A DNA stretch of 64,000 nucleotides from Lentilactobacillus kisonensis DSM 19906 = JCM 15041 (GTDB lineage: Bacteria; Bacillota; Bacilli; Lactobacillales; Lactobacillaceae): NCBI RefSeq assembly GCF_001434135.1, contig NZ_AZEB01000004.1, forward strand, positions 62,001-126,000, read 5' to 3'. The notes under the pieces were generated by a model. The model was not told where the DNA came from. It was given only the letters and a program-made list of their open reading frames with translations, and made no database searches. A program made the translations under genes and the position numbers. Below, in pieces: positions 1 to 8,971 of this stretch; the stretch's first letter is position 1, and every line of letters begins with the position of its first letter.

Positions 1-792
1 ACGTCTGCCAGCTTCTTGACAGAAGTTATGCAGCAATCCCAGACCACGTTGCCAAACAGTTATTCACTATCGGTCAACAGCATTGATAATGTGATGACCG
101 ACCAGGGGATTTTAATGAAAAATTTTGACGGGATTCTCGTCTTGAGCCAGTCGCCAACCGATGATGAGTTTATTGATTACATTCATGAAATGGGTCTACC
201 GTTGGTCGTTTTAAACCGGAAGATTGGTCGAAAAGATATTACCAACTATGCACCAAATGATTTTGTTGGTGCTAAGAACGTCGTTGAATATGCGATTCGA
301 ATGGGCCACACCAAGTTTGGCTTGATTAAGGGAATTAAGTCCTTTGAATCTTCCAAGCAGCGAAGCGAAGGCTTTTTTGAAGCAATTAACGCCCATGATA
401 TTCAGATTGATCCTAACTTCGTGAAGCGCGGCGATTATCGGCCTGAAAGTGGCAACCGGCTCATGCGCCAGATTTTATCGAGCGGCGAAGTCCCAACGTG
501 CGTCTTTTGTGAAAATGACGATATGGCCATTGGTGCCATTAATGCCTGCATTGAACTGGGTTATCGCGTACCGGAAGACGTGTCGTTCATTGGCTACGAT
601 GACATGAGCTATTCTCAGTATATGACGCCACCGTTGACAACTGTGAGAAAACCGACTTCATTGATTATTCAAAAGGGTGTGGCTTCTTTGATGGCTATTT
701 TGGAAGATGGTGAATCGAAAAAAATCACCCAACAGGTGATCGATCCAGAAATTATCGTTCGAAGTTCAGTGGTTAATCGGATTAAAGAATGA
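1..792 (+). CDS. LacI/GalR-type regulator, C-terminal sugar-binding part (5' partial)
   Basis: The reading frame is open from base 1 (Thr-Ser-Ala-Ser-Phe-Leu...), so the gene starts upstream of the window and the DNA-binding domain is missing. What remains is a periplasmic-binding-protein-like effector domain: GILVLSQ early on, GHTKFGLIKG, the VFCENDDMAIGAI segment and the FIGYDDMSYSQYMTPPLTTV segment, which are hallmarks of LacI/GalR family C-terminal domains. Such proteins repress sugar operons and release DNA on binding a sugar. A GntR-headed regulator of the AraR type would have the same C-terminal domain, so the DNA-binding class cannot be told. Its target is unknown; ackA follows on the same strand after about 120 bp but has its own promoter-like sequence. 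The family assignment is firm and the ligand is not inferable. Confidence 0.85.
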   Translation, partial: TSASFLTEVMQQSQTTLPNSYSLSVNSIDNVMTDQGILMKNFDGILVLSQSPTDDEFIDYIHEMGLPLVVLNRKIGRKDITNYAPNDFVGAKNVVEYAIRMGHTKFGLIKGIKSFESSKQRSEGFFEAINAHDIQIDPNFVKRGDYRPESGNRLMRQILSSGEVPTCVFCENDDMAIGAINACIELGYRVPEDVSFIGYDDMSYSQYMTPPLTTVRKPTSLIIQKGVASLMAILEDGESKKITQQVIDPEIIVRSSVVNRIKE

Positions 793-844
793 AGAATTTT
801 GATTGATTTATGTGCGTTGATGGCACGCAAGACGATTTATATAG

Positions 845-872
845 TATACTTTTAGTTGTGATTGCGTTTTCA
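845..872 (+). promoter_or_regulatory. ackA promoter -10 with overlapping cre-like site
   Basis: A TATACT -10 hexamer lies at 845-850; no good -35 was found at standard spacing. At 859-872 the sequence TGATTGCGTTTTCA fits the catabolite-responsive element consensus TGNNARCGNWWWCA with one mismatch. CcpA control of ackA is well known in Firmicutes. Here the site would sit around the transcription start, which by position suggests repression rather than activation; that is inference. Confidence 0.5.
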
Positions 873-915
873 TTTTCAAAGGGAAACGGCGAATATAATT
901 ATTGGAGGTTCTACT

Positions 916-2088
916 ATGACCAAAGTTTTAATCGTAAATGCGGGGAGTTCATCGCTTAAATTTAAATTGTTCGATATGTCAAAGGAAGCGGTTCTGGCAG
1001 ATGGCGAGGTTGAACGACTCAATATGTCAGGGTCAATCGTCAAGATTAAGTACGGGGATGGCAAGACCTATAAGACAACCGAAGATAAGATTGATTACGA
1101 ACGCTCAGCGGGAATTATGTTAAATAGTTTGAAGGATCTAGGAATCATCACGCACCTTCGAGACATCGACGCGGTGGGGAACCGGGTGGTTGCCGGCAGT
1201 GATATTTTCGATAAAGTCGCTAAGATTAGCGATGACGTGCTGCAGCAGATTGTCGATTTGGGTGAAATTGCCCCGATTCATAATCCAGTTGAGGCTGAAT
1301 ACATCAAAATTATCCAGCGGATTTTACCAGATACGGATCAGTACGCAATTTTTGATAGTGCCTTTTTCAAAGACGTTCCCGAAGTCAATTCGATTTATGG
1401 AATTCCTTATGAATTGACTAAGAAATTTACAATTCGCCGGTATGGCGAACATGGGATTAACCATGGTTACATCACTGAACAAGCGGATGATATGCTTGGT
1501 AAGAAGGATGCCAAGTTAGTGACCCTTCATTTAGGGTCGGGAGCTTCGGTAGCAGCGGAAAAAGATGGCAAGTGTTACGACACCTCCATGGGTTTTACTC
1601 CGATGAACGGCCTTGTGATGGGCACTCGCGCTGGTGACGTTGACCCGGCTTTGGTGCCATTCTTCATGAAACGGATGGGGGCCAAAGCCAGTGAAGTCAT
1701 TGAAATGTTTAACGACCGGTCTGGCTTGCTGGGGGTTTCGGGCGTTTCCTCTGATATGCGGGACCTTGAAAGCTCAAAGGATCCCCGCGCTCAATTGGCT
1801 CTGGACATGTTCGTGAACCGAACGGTCAAATTTACCGCTAGTTATATCACCGAACTCGGTGGCGTTGATGCCATCGTCTTCTCTGGTGGAATTGGCGAAC
1901 ATGACAAATGGGTCCGTGATGAGGTCTGCAAGCAACTCGGTATTTTTGGCATTAAGTTGGATGCTGATCTAAATGACCAACAGAAGCCTGGTGACCTGGG
2001 AACCAAGGACTCATCAGCGCGAATTTTGCTCATTCCGGCCAATGAAGAGCTAGCAATGGTACGGGATGTGCAGGGCGCTTTGAAATAA
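916..2088 (+). CDS. ackA: Acetate kinase
   Basis: This is acetate kinase, which makes ATP and acetate from acetyl phosphate and ADP in the cytoplasm. In heterofermentative lactobacilli it is the terminal energy-yielding step of the phosphoketolase pathway. The protein has 390 residues, close to the usual ~395. It opens with the ASKHA phosphate-binding motif VLIVNAGSSSLKFKLF and has the second family signature around TLHLGSGASVAA, followed by DTSMGFTPMNGLVMGTRAGDVD and the adenosine motif VFSGGIGEH. The ATG at 916 is preferred because GGAGG sits at 904-908; an in-frame ATG 18 codons upstream has no ribosome site. It is a single-gene unit closed by the hairpin at 2104-2139. Confidence 0.95.
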   Translation: MTKVLIVNAGSSSLKFKLFDMSKEAVLADGEVERLNMSGSIVKIKYGDGKTYKTTEDKIDYERSAGIMLNSLKDLGIITHLRDIDAVGNRVVAGSDIFDKVAKISDDVLQQIVDLGEIAPIHNPVEAEYIKIIQRILPDTDQYAIFDSAFFKDVPEVNSIYGIPYELTKKFTIRRYGEHGINHGYITEQADDMLGKKDAKLVTLHLGSGASVAAEKDGKCYDTSMGFTPMNGLVMGTRAGDVDPALVPFFMKRMGAKASEVIEMFNDRSGLLGVSGVSSDMRDLESSKDPRAQLALDMFVNRTVKFTASYITELGGVDAIVFSGGIGEHDKWVRDEVCKQLGIFGIKLDADLNDQQKPGDLGTKDSSARILLIPANEELAMVRDVQGALK

Positions 2089-2103
2089 ATTAGCGTTATG
2101 ATT

Positions 2104-2139
2104 GGGCAATTAGTTAAAGTGACTAATTGTTCTTTTTTT
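2104..2139 (+). terminator. Intrinsic terminator of ackA
   Basis: Perfect 8-bp stem CAATTAGT/ACTAATTG (2107-2114 and 2122-2129) with a 7-nt loop, followed by a T-rich run from 2130. Confidence 0.85.
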
Positions 2140-2179
2140 ATTAAAAACAATATATGCTTATACATTTGAATGGACTTTC

Positions 2180-2208
2180 TTTACGTATACACGGGATTCG
2201 TGTATAAT
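2180..2208 (+). promoter_or_regulatory. higBA promoter with palindromic operator in the spacer
   Basis: A TTTACG -35 (2180-2185) and perfect TATAAT -10 (2203-2208) are separated by 17 bp. The spacer carries a perfect inverted repeat TATACACG-GGATT-CGTGTATA at 2186-2206 that overlaps the -10. This is the expected layout for autorepression by the HigA antitoxin encoded downstream; the identity of the binder is inferred from position. Confidence 0.75.
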
Positions 2209-2233
2209 ACAAAGAAATTATGTAAAGAGAAGA

Positions 2234-2527
2234 ATGATGATAAGAACTTTTGCAGATAAAGAAACCGAGAAAATATATAACCAGATATTTTCCAAAAAGC
2301 TTCCCCAATCTATACAAAAGGTTGCATTACGTAAATTGTTGATGATCGACTTTGCAATGGATATTAACGACCTAAGGGTTCCACCAGGGAATCATTTGGA
2401 ACGGTTGGTAGGGGATTACCAAGGATGGTATAGTGTTAGAATTAACGATCAGTATAGAATCTTATTCACGGTTCAAGACGAGAATAATTTTACCCAAGTT
2501 CAAATAGTTGATTATCATCATGGATAG
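2234..2527 (+). CDS. higB: HigB-family (RelE/ParE superfamily) toxin
   Basis: A 97-residue protein of the plasmid-maintenance-killer/HigB class. These toxins are small ribosome-dependent mRNA endonucleases that stop translation when the antitoxin is lost. Typical features are the basic helix with LPQSIQKVALRKLLMI, the NHLERLVGDYQGWYSVRINDQYRILF core (the W-S-V-R-I-N-x-Q-Y-R segment is the family hallmark) and the closing VQIVDYHHG. Toxin-first order, 11-bp spacing to the XRE antitoxin and shared promoter/operator match higBA loci. The start is the first ATG of an ATGATG pair; the ribosome site AAGAGA is weak. Calling the family is safe; activity is not shown by sequence. Confidence 0.88.
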   Translation: MMIRTFADKETEKIYNQIFSKKLPQSIQKVALRKLLMIDFAMDINDLRVPPGNHLERLVGDYQGWYSVRINDQYRILFTVQDENNFTQVQIVDYHHG

Positions 2528-2538
2528 GAGAGATAAAT

Positions 2539-2829
2539 ATGAGCAAGATTCCAACGCCAGAGATTAGTGAAATTCTAAAAAATGAATTCATGGATCCCTT
2601 AAATCTTTCCGCATACGCCTTAGCAAAACACATCAATGTGCCAACATCTAGAATCCAGGATATTTTACACAATCGTCGGGAAATAACTGTAGATACATCC
2701 GTTAGATTAGGTAAATTTTTTGGTGTTTCTGATCGGTATTTTCTGAATATCCAAAATGATATCGATTTACGGAATATCGAAATAGATAAGCATGATGAGT
2801 ACGATAAAATCAAACAATACCAAAGTTGA
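2539..2829 (+). CDS. higA: HigA-family antitoxin (XRE helix-turn-helix)
   Basis: A 96-residue XRE-type DNA-binding protein. The segment LNLSAYALAKHINVPTSRIQDILHNRREIT followed by VRLGKFFGVSDRYFLNIQNDIDLR is the characteristic HigA/VapI layout. It should neutralise the toxin encoded immediately upstream and repress the shared promoter through the palindrome at 2186-2206. A GGAGAG ribosome site precedes the ATG. The operon ends at a hairpin terminator at 2844-2881. As in other higBA loci the toxin gene comes first, the reverse of the usual antitoxin-first order. Confidence 0.9.
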   Translation: MSKIPTPEISEILKNEFMDPLNLSAYALAKHINVPTSRIQDILHNRREITVDTSVRLGKFFGVSDRYFLNIQNDIDLRNIEIDKHDEYDKIKQYQS

Positions 2830-2843
2830 TGGATGGTTTGATA

Positions 2844-2881
2844 CCCTATTACTAAAAATACTGGTAGTAGGGCCTTTTTTG
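2844..2881 (+). terminator. Intrinsic terminator of higBA
   Basis: Stem CCCTATTAC / GTAGTAGGG (one wobble pair) with an A-rich loop, then CC and six T residues at 2875-2880. Confidence 0.8.
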
Positions 2882-2910
2882 TGTCCGTATTAATTTATGG
2901 AGGCGATAGT

Positions 2911-2985
2911 ATGACGATTCAGATGAGTTCTGGACTTTTGGATGATGCGTTTTTGGCCTGCTTAGCCAAAATTTGTTCTCTATGA
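2911..2985 (+). pseudogene. PadR-family regulator remnant (N-terminal 24 codons)
   Basis: A well-placed ribosome site (GGAGG at 2899-2903) precedes an ATG whose reading frame gives MTIQMSSGLLDDAFLACLAK and then ends at TGA. The first twenty residues look like the start of PadR-family repressors of lactobacilli (MSSxxLDxxxLxxLxK), but the winged-helix core is absent. It appears to be the 5' stub left by a deletion. It could instead be a real short peptide, which I consider unlikely. Confidence 0.5.
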
Positions 2986-3042
2986 CTTATCGTTAGATAG
3001 CGGTGATATCACTGTTTGGTAGGATGAAGTAGTATCTACAAT

Positions 3043-3083
3043 TAAAAAGGCAATTCAATTATCACGCTTGAACTGCCTTTTTA
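3043..3083 (-). terminator. Terminator of uppP (bidirectional hairpin)
   Basis: Nearly perfect stem formed by AAAAAGGCAATTCAA and TTGAACTGCCTTTTT around a short loop. Read on the minus strand it ends in a T run right after uppP; the arrangement would also work for plus-strand transcripts. Confidence 0.8.
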
Positions 3084-3095
3084 CTGTTTTGAATT

Positions 3096-3929
3096 TTAAA
3101 TTAATGTTCGTATCCCAAAGTACCCAATCACTACAATGCTCAGGATAATCCGGTACCAGCCAAACACTTTGAAATTATTGTGCTGGATGTAGTTGAGTAA
3201 GAATCTGATGGCGATGTAGGCAACGACAAACGAGACCAGCATACCCGTGAGCAGCACAGCGGTTTGCATGCCATCGAAGGTACCACCGTGATGAAAATAT
3301 TTGTAAACTTTTAGCAGGGAGGCACCAAACATGGTGGGAATTGCTAGGAAGAATGAAAATTCTGTGGCCACGTAACGTGAGGTGCCAATTAGAATGCCGC
3401 CAAGAATAGTGGCACCAGATCGAGAAGTCCCGGGGATGAGTGATAGCAGCTGGAACATGCCAATAATGAAGGCTGTTTTGTAGGATAACCGGTTTAAATC
3501 AGAAAACTGTGGTTGCCGGTTTGCGTTGCGGTTTTCGATTGCGATAAAGAGGATTCCATACAGCAGTAACATCGCCGAAACGATTTCCCAGTTCATCAGG
3601 TGGGCATCCATCCAATCGTTTAAAAGCAGGCCAATCACAACGGATGGCAAGACCGCAACGACCACTTTAAACCATAACACCCAGGTTTCATGCTGCTCAA
3701 CATGGGTCTTTTTGGGCGACAGTGGATTGAGTTTGTGGAAATATAATACGACCACTGCCATGATTGCGCCGAGCTGAATGACAACGTTGAACATATCGGT
3801 GAACTGGGTAGTCTCACTCATCTTGATGAATTCGTTCACCAGAATTAAATGCCCAGTTGAGCTGATTGGTAAGAATTCGGTAATGCCTTCAACAATTCCT
3901 AAAATAATGGCTTTGATGATATCTAACAT
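3096..3929 (-). CDS. uppP: Undecaprenyl-diphosphatase (BacA family)
   Basis: This integral membrane enzyme hydrolyses undecaprenyl diphosphate to the monophosphate, recycling the lipid carrier for peptidoglycan and teichoic acid synthesis, and overexpression gives bacitracin resistance. The 277-residue length is normal. Both family signatures are present: [20 protein letters not shown] near the N-terminus, with the essential Glu and Ser, and [16 protein letters not shown] around residue 165, with the conserved Arg. Multiple hydrophobic segments follow. It is a single-gene unit on the minus strand, convergent with higBA and ending at the hairpin at 3043-3083. Confidence 0.95.
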   Translation of the reverse strand: MLDIIKAIILGIVEGITEFLPISSTGHLILVNEFIKMSETTQFTDMFNVVIQLGAIMAVVVLYFHKLNPLSPKKTHVEQHETWVLWFKVVVAVLPSVVIGLLLNDWMDAHLMNWEIVSAMLLLYGILFIAIENRNANRQPQFSDLNRLSYKTAFIIGMFQLLSLIPGTSRSGATILGGILIGTSRYVATEFSFFLAIPTMFGASLLKVYKYFHHGGTFDGMQTAVLLTGMLVSFVVAYIAIRFLLNYIQHNNFKVFGWYRIILSIVVIGYFGIRTLI

Positions 3930-4135
3930 GACGTTAACCCCTAATCTGTTTGGATTGATAGTTTAAGCATGCCATAAAAAATGAGGCCTGGGGGATGATT
4001 TACCGATTGTTTACAGGATTTAGGGGTAATTTTTACATTGACTGGTTTGATAACTGCGGTGGTGGGCCTGACAGAAAACGGCATGCGTTTGATCGCACTA
4101 ATAATTTCTATCGTATAAAATAACAGTTGAATTAG

Positions 4136-4165
4136 TTGACCCTTTCATTACATATAAGCTATTAT
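4136..4165 (+). promoter_or_regulatory. Promoter of the large surface protein gene
   Basis: TTGACC at 4136-4141 and TATTAT at 4160-4165 with an 18-bp spacer give a plausible sigma-A promoter and a leader of about 108 nt. The rest of the 350-bp gap 3930-4279 contains only the uppP upstream region and no gene I can support. Confidence 0.5.
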
Positions 4166-4279
4166 ATCTTATATAGAGAAAGACACTGGTTAGGCTCTAT
4201 TACCAACTGTTATGTATACATGGGCATGCGGTATTAAGCGCTCAATAACTTTACGGTTTTATTATAGGGGGAAGCTAAA

Positions 4280-7200
4280 TTGATAATACAAAAGTATGGA
4301 TTAGTGGCGGTGAAACAACTATTGTTGCTGATGATGACAGTTGTCCTGACATTTTTGTTTGGGATGACATTGATGACCTCAGCTCACGCAGCCACGGGGG
4401 ATACTGGGACTTTTCTGGGATCTCAAACCGGATTAACCACTGGTTCGGTTGGGAAAAGTAACACTGGGACACTTGAGGACCAGCTAGCATCACTACCTGA
4501 CGACCCATCGACGCCTAGTGCTGGTGGCGTCGATTTAGCTGGTAGCGGGGTTGTCTTTAATCCTAATATTCCGAACCAAAGTAGCTATTATCCTAATGAC
4601 GTGATTAACCTTATGCTTCAAGCCTTTGTCCAAAAAGGGCAGACATACACTAATGGCACTGCCAAGATATATTTAGATAAGACGATATTTAATAAAGTGG
4701 CGGTCGATGATATTTCCGGCGGGGAGAGCATAAAGGGAACGCCTTCCGTTTCAGAAACGGCAGCTAATTATGTTGTGACAATTCCGCTTAATACCGTTAC
4801 AAATAGCACCCGTGTCGGAATTCCATTTCTTGCGTCCTTAAAGCCTGGCAAGGTTGTGAACGGCGGCACTTATAAAATCACCACGGAATTCTTTGATAAT
4901 TCTGGTACTTCATTGTATAAAACGGATGCCTTTTCAGTGACTGGTAAAACAGATAATATTTTTGCATACAGTCCCGGTACTGAGACGAGCCTGGATGAAA
5001 AATATTTTGATTCAGGGAATAATTTAAAAAATGATACGACAATTTCAGTGGGTGGTGGTTTAGGCTACCACGGTGATTCAGATTCTAATCATTATTTCTA
5101 TATTGATAAATCTCAACCAGGCGAATACACATTTAAGGTTAACTTACCTGCAGGCTATCACGTCCCTGATGGTGGTGCCGGTTCCTGGCAATATGATAAG
5201 TTAAATAATGTGTTGACTAAGAAAATGACGGTTGATACAACTGGTGCAACCAAAACTCGGACTGGGGTGGATCTAGGAAGCTTCCAATTGATTGTTCCAA
5301 GGGGATATCATGCAGGCTCCCATCAAAATATCAGTATGGATGTTAATGGCCCGAATGGGAGGGTTGACGTAACCAACTACTATATTGCAATTGATAAAAC
5401 CACAGTCGATCCGCCTGACCCTAAGAAATTATTTTTCATCTGGCCAGCAAAAATAATTTCACGTGAAGACGGCAAAAATGCCTCCCATATGGAAATCAGT
5501 AGTGTCACTGATAAAACCGTTTTTAATTCCGAATTGAATCCAATGTGGCGAATGGGTGGAGACCAAATTGATGGCGTTGACGTTAAAGCAGTCTCGTTGC
5601 AAAGTATCACCGATTCGCCAGACACCGGACTGCTGACGAACAAAGTCAGTTTTGGGCCTATGGATGGGATGAATGGTAATCAGATTGGGGCATTAGAGAA
5701 TAATAACGTTGAGGGAACCTATGACGAGAATGGGAAATCGGTCACTACTAATTTAGGAAAGGTGAAATTTTACGAACCGTTAACGATTCCGGACCGTCAG
5801 TATACGTCGATTAAAGTTAACTTTAATTCTCCAGTCACCTTTCAAAAATCTCAGCAAGATATGTTCAAGGTATTTATGAGTGGTCATCTAACTAAAGCCG
5901 TGCTAGATGATTTTAATAATAGCACCAGTACGAACAAACAGATCCAGAATCAAATGGATGCGCAATTTGTGAAGACAAAGGATTCTATTTATGATGATCC
6001 AGAGCACAGTAGCAGTAACATTGGTCTGTATAAAGACGCCCCGAGAGTATCTGGAACCGGATTATCATTGGCTGGGAAGAATGGTAATCAATTGCTTGGC
6101 AAGGGGACCCTACTTGCTTCGTTTGGACTACGAGTAGACGATAATGACAACCTGCAAATCATTCCTAAAAATGGCAAAATGGTGTTTATCGTTCCAGATG
6201 GTCTCTCAGTTGATCAAAATAAACTGAGTGATGTTGACAACCTTAAAAATATTAAAGTAGAAACGAACTATGCGGGGTCCGGTAAAACAGCTATTATCGG
6301 TGACATCACAAATCCTGAAGCCTTTAAGAGCGGTTCAACTTACCTGTCGTATCAGCTGCCACTTACAGCTGACGGAACGGTTACTTCAGGTCATTACAAT
6401 GTTTCTGCTTACCTAGTTTTTGATAATAATAACGGCAAGCCAGGAAACGTAACTGATTTTACCGTTCCGGCTAAATCAGCGGTCGTTGATGACCCCTATG
6501 GTATTTATAATGCGACTAACAACTCAAAAGGGATTATTTCTGATCAGGGAGAATTTATTTATACACCGGAAACCCGCCTTTTGAGTATTGAAAAAGTAAA
6601 AGTGTTTAATGCTGAAGCAGGAACCTGGGGAGAAGCAGTCACCAACACGGGAGATAATTCGTTCAGTGGTGATAAGCTTCAGTTTATGGGTACACTGGCT
6701 AATGATGGGCTGCAAACATACGACGATGTTGATATCATTGGTATTTTGCCTAGTCCCAATGATCCTAGTATCTCCGGAAAGCGTGGCTCGACTATTGCAC
6801 TTCACTTGACTGGCCCAGTGACAGTTCCAAATGGTTATTCGGTGACATATTCGACCGCAACGCCGAGTGCTAATTTAATCAAGAACTATGATGCAACGTT
6901 TAATAGCACCGAAAATGATTGGGATGCCGTGACCATGGTTCGGGTCAAAGCTGATAGTGGAAACTCACTTAAGGTCGGCGATACAATTAATTTTGCCTAC
7001 CCATCAATTATCCCAGCAATTACTAGTGATCAGTCAAAGGAAATCCCTAAAGGAATTAGCACCTTTATTGTCAAAACACGGGATAATGATGTGACACCAT
7101 TAGAGTCAAATCCGGCGATCGTAAACGTTAATTCATCGCAAGAAAATGTCACCATTCAATTTTTGGCAAAGGGGCAAAATGGAGATGACTACCAGATTGC

Positions 7201-8443
7201 GGATCCTAAGGTCATCTCGAACCAAAAAATCGGTGCCCAATTTACCGCGAATGCCAATGACTATCCAATTGATGGATTCATCCCTGTTGATTTCGAGAAT
7301 CACACCATCACTGTTAATCGGAACGCCAATTCAAACATTGTTAAACTGTATTATAAATCCCAGGCTGACAGCACCAAAGTAGGCGGGACGGTACAATTTG
7401 AAGATGAAAATGGGAAGGAAATTGCGCATCCTATTAAATTTGATGGTAATGTTGGTTATAATTACGACGTCACTAGTATTAAAGACGTCCTTAATACGCA
7501 AAAAAAATTGAAAGATCAAGGTTATATATTACAGTCGACCGTTGGTAAACCTACTGGGACTTTCGCCAAGGAAGAACCAATTACCGTTGTTTACAAGTAT
7601 CGTAAGCAACAAACGCCAGTGAATCCAGTGAACCCAGTTAATCCGGTAAATCCGGTGACGCCAGTCAATCCAACACCGACGCCAGAACCAAATTCAAATC
7701 CGACCCCAACATCCCCAGTAAAGCCCGATACAAGCGGTAAGTATCCAGCTACGCTTGCCAAAAAGAACGAGGTTGTCTACTCCCTAAACAAGATTTATCT
7801 TTATCAAAAACCAACCTTTAAGACGACCCAACGAAAAGTTGGTTATGTTTCTAAGCCCCGGGTTTATCGGCCAATGTTTGTGGTAACTGGTTACGCCCGT
7901 TCAGCCAATGGTGCGGTTCGCTACAAGGTTCGTGACGTCAATCATCTGACCAAGAACCGCCATAAGACCGGATATATTACGACTCAGTGGGCATACGTGC
8001 GTCCGGTATACTATAAGAGTAAACACACAACGTTCACCGTAATTAACCCTCGGGGAGTCAATGAATATACCCGGGCCAACTTGACTGGTAAGGTCCGCAA
8101 CATTAAGCAGGGAACGGTGCTGTTCGTCAAGAAATTTGTCAAACACAATTTAACCACTCGCTACGTCTTAAGCAACGGTCATTACATTACAGGTAATCGA
8201 AAGTTGATTAAGATGGGAAAACAGACCCTTCCAAAATACGTTAAAGCTAAGAAGCCGGTTAACCGTTACAAGACCGTCAACTTAACTCGAAAGAATCATC
8301 AGTTTAAGAAGGGCAAAGTATTTAAAGTACTTGCTGTCGACTACTCGCACGCTAATAGTGTTACTAATCATGGTGCGATGCGGTACAAAGTCAGCGGAGG
8401 TTACATTACAGCAAATGCTAAGTTTGTGAAAACAGTAAAATAG
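4280..8443 (+). CDS. Large secreted surface protein with MucBP and DUF5776-like C-terminal domain
   Basis: A 1387-residue secreted protein. The N-terminus is a long signal peptide with a hydrophobic LLLLMMTVVLTFLFG core and a cleavage site after SAHA. The central ~1000 residues form a long beta-rich region with no motif I recognise. A MucBP-type module follows at about 1034-1110 (VGGTVQFEDENGKEIA, VVYKYRK), then a Pro-Asn-Val/Thr-Pro linker at about 1113-1152. The C-terminus (about 1157-1387) is a basic Tyr-rich domain with RPMFVVTGYARS, RYKVRDVNH and KTGYIT, resembling DUF5776. Such domains are thought to hold proteins non-covalently to the wall; there is no LPxTG motif. The start is TTG with AGGGGGA upstream. 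A likely role is adhesion; the ligand is unknown. The protein at 26688-28643 ends in the same type of domain. Confidence 0.85.
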   Translation: MIIQKYGLVAVKQLLLLMMTVVLTFLFGMTLMTSAHAATGDTGTFLGSQTGLTTGSVGKSNTGTLEDQLASLPDDPSTPSAGGVDLAGSGVVFNPNIPNQSSYYPNDVINLMLQAFVQKGQTYTNGTAKIYLDKTIFNKVAVDDISGGESIKGTPSVSETAANYVVTIPLNTVTNSTRVGIPFLASLKPGKVVNGGTYKITTEFFDNSGTSLYKTDAFSVTGKTDNIFAYSPGTETSLDEKYFDSGNNLKNDTTISVGGGLGYHGDSDSNHYFYIDKSQPGEYTFKVNLPAGYHVPDGGAGSWQYDKLNNVLTKKMTVDTTGATKTRTGVDLGSFQLIVPRGYHAGSHQNISMDVNGPNGRVDVTNYYIAIDKTTVDPPDPKKLFFIWPAKIISREDGKNASHMEISSVTDKTVFNSELNPMWRMGGDQIDGVDVKAVSLQSITDSPDTGLLTNKVSFGPMDGMNGNQIGALENNNVEGTYDENGKSVTTNLGKVKFYEPLTIPDRQYTSIKVNFNSPVTFQKSQQDMFKVFMSGHLTKAVLDDFNNSTSTNKQIQNQMDAQFVKTKDSIYDDPEHSSSNIGLYKDAPRVSGTGLSLAGKNGNQLLGKGTLLASFGLRVDDNDNLQIIPKNGKMVFIVPDGLSVDQNKLSDVDNLKNIKVETNYAGSGKTAIIGDITNPEAFKSGSTYLSYQLPLTADGTVTSGHYNVSAYLVFDNNNGKPGNVTDFTVPAKSAVVDDPYGIYNATNNSKGIISDQGEFIYTPETRLLSIEKVKVFNAEAGTWGEAVTNTGDNSFSGDKLQFMGTLANDGLQTYDDVDIIGILPSPNDPSISGKRGSTIALHLTGPVTVPNGYSVTYSTATPSANLIKNYDATFNSTENDWDAVTMVRVKADSGNSLKVGDTINFAYPSIIPAITSDQSKEIPKGISTFIVKTRDNDVTPLESNPAIVNVNSSQENVTIQFLAKGQNGDDYQIADPKVISNQKIGAQFTANANDYPIDGFIPVDFENHTITVNRNANSNIVKLYYKSQADSTKVGGTVQFEDENGKEIAHPIKFDGNVGYNYDVTSIKDVLNTQKKLKDQGYILQSTVGKPTGTFAKEEPITVVYKYRKQQTPVNPVNPVNPVNPVTPVNPTPTPEPNSNPTPTSPVKPDTSGKYPATLAKKNEVVYSLNKIYLYQKPTFKTTQRKVGYVSKPRVYRPMFVVTGYARSANGAVRYKVRDVNHLTKNRHKTGYITTQWAYVRPVYYKSKHTTFTVINPRGVNEYTRANLTGKVRNIKQGTVLFVKKFVKHNLTTRYVLSNGHYITGNRKLIKMGKQTLPKYVKAKKPVNRYKTVNLTRKNHQFKKGKVFKVLAVDYSHANSVTNHGAMRYKVSGGYITANAKFVKTVK

Positions 8444-8463
8444 ATTGCTCATAAAATTAAAGA

Positions 8464-8498
8464 GATTGAAGCCAGATAACGTGGTTTCAATCTTTTTT
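8464..8498 (+). terminator. Intrinsic terminator of the surface protein gene
   Basis: Stem GATTGAAgCCA / TGGtTTCAATC followed by six T residues at 8493-8498. Confidence 0.88.
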
Positions 8499-8600
8499 AT
8501 CGTCACTATGTATATTGTTTACGATGAATGTTAGTGGCATTAGGGCACTGTGGCGTTCTCATTTACGTAGATTAGGGCCGCTTTGTTACGCGCACTTTAC

Positions 8601-8749
8601 TAGGACAGCTGTGTTTGGCAGAAACTTCCATATAAGCACCTTGGTCAAGAATCCCCAAACCCAGGATTTCTGCCCAAGGAGACTTATATTCCGACTGCCG
8701 TGAAACGCCTAGCCTACTTGGCAGTTTCTAACCGCCTGACTTCGCTCAC
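8601..8749 (-). repeat. GTGAGC hairpin element, copy 1 (149 bp, insertion subtype)
   Basis: Reverse-oriented copy running from TAGGACAGCT to CGCTCAC. Relative to the ~119-bp form it carries about 29 extra bases (GACTGCCGTGAAACGCC...) next to the outer arm; the same insertion occurs in the copy at 23417-23563. The inner stem pairs CCTTGG with CCAAGG. It lies about 100 bp beyond the surface-protein terminator and 5 bp from copy 2. Confidence 0.85.
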
Positions 8750-8754
8750 TTTAC

Positions 8755-8871
8755 TAGGACAGCTCCGACGCAACTGATGCTAACGTGTAAGGCTAAAATG
8801 ATTTAAATCCAAAACCAGGATTTTAATCATTTCAACCTTACACACCGCATCACCCGTTGCCCTTCGCTCAC
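8755..8871 (-). repeat. GTGAGC hairpin element, copy 2 (117 bp, divergent stems)
   Basis: Ends match the family (TAGGACAGCT ... CGCTCAC) but the internal sequence differs almost completely while still pairing: GTGTAAGG with CCTTACAC, ATGATTTAAATCC with GGATTTTAATCAT, and GATGC with GCATC. It lies about 100 bp upstream of the ABC transporter operon start. Confidence 0.85.
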
Positions 8872-8971
8872 TATGACATTTGTCATCTCACTTCCTGACA
8901 TCTGCTTCTACAGGCGCTTCCGATTTACCCTTAAACTAAGGATATCAATTAAGAAACCGGAGATGACCACT

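Noticed and set aside
8873-8971. Longer start of the ABC ATPase and an open frame at 8515-8703
   Set aside because: Both consist of repeat sequence or lack a ribosome site; the ATPase start at 8972 has GGAG at good distance.
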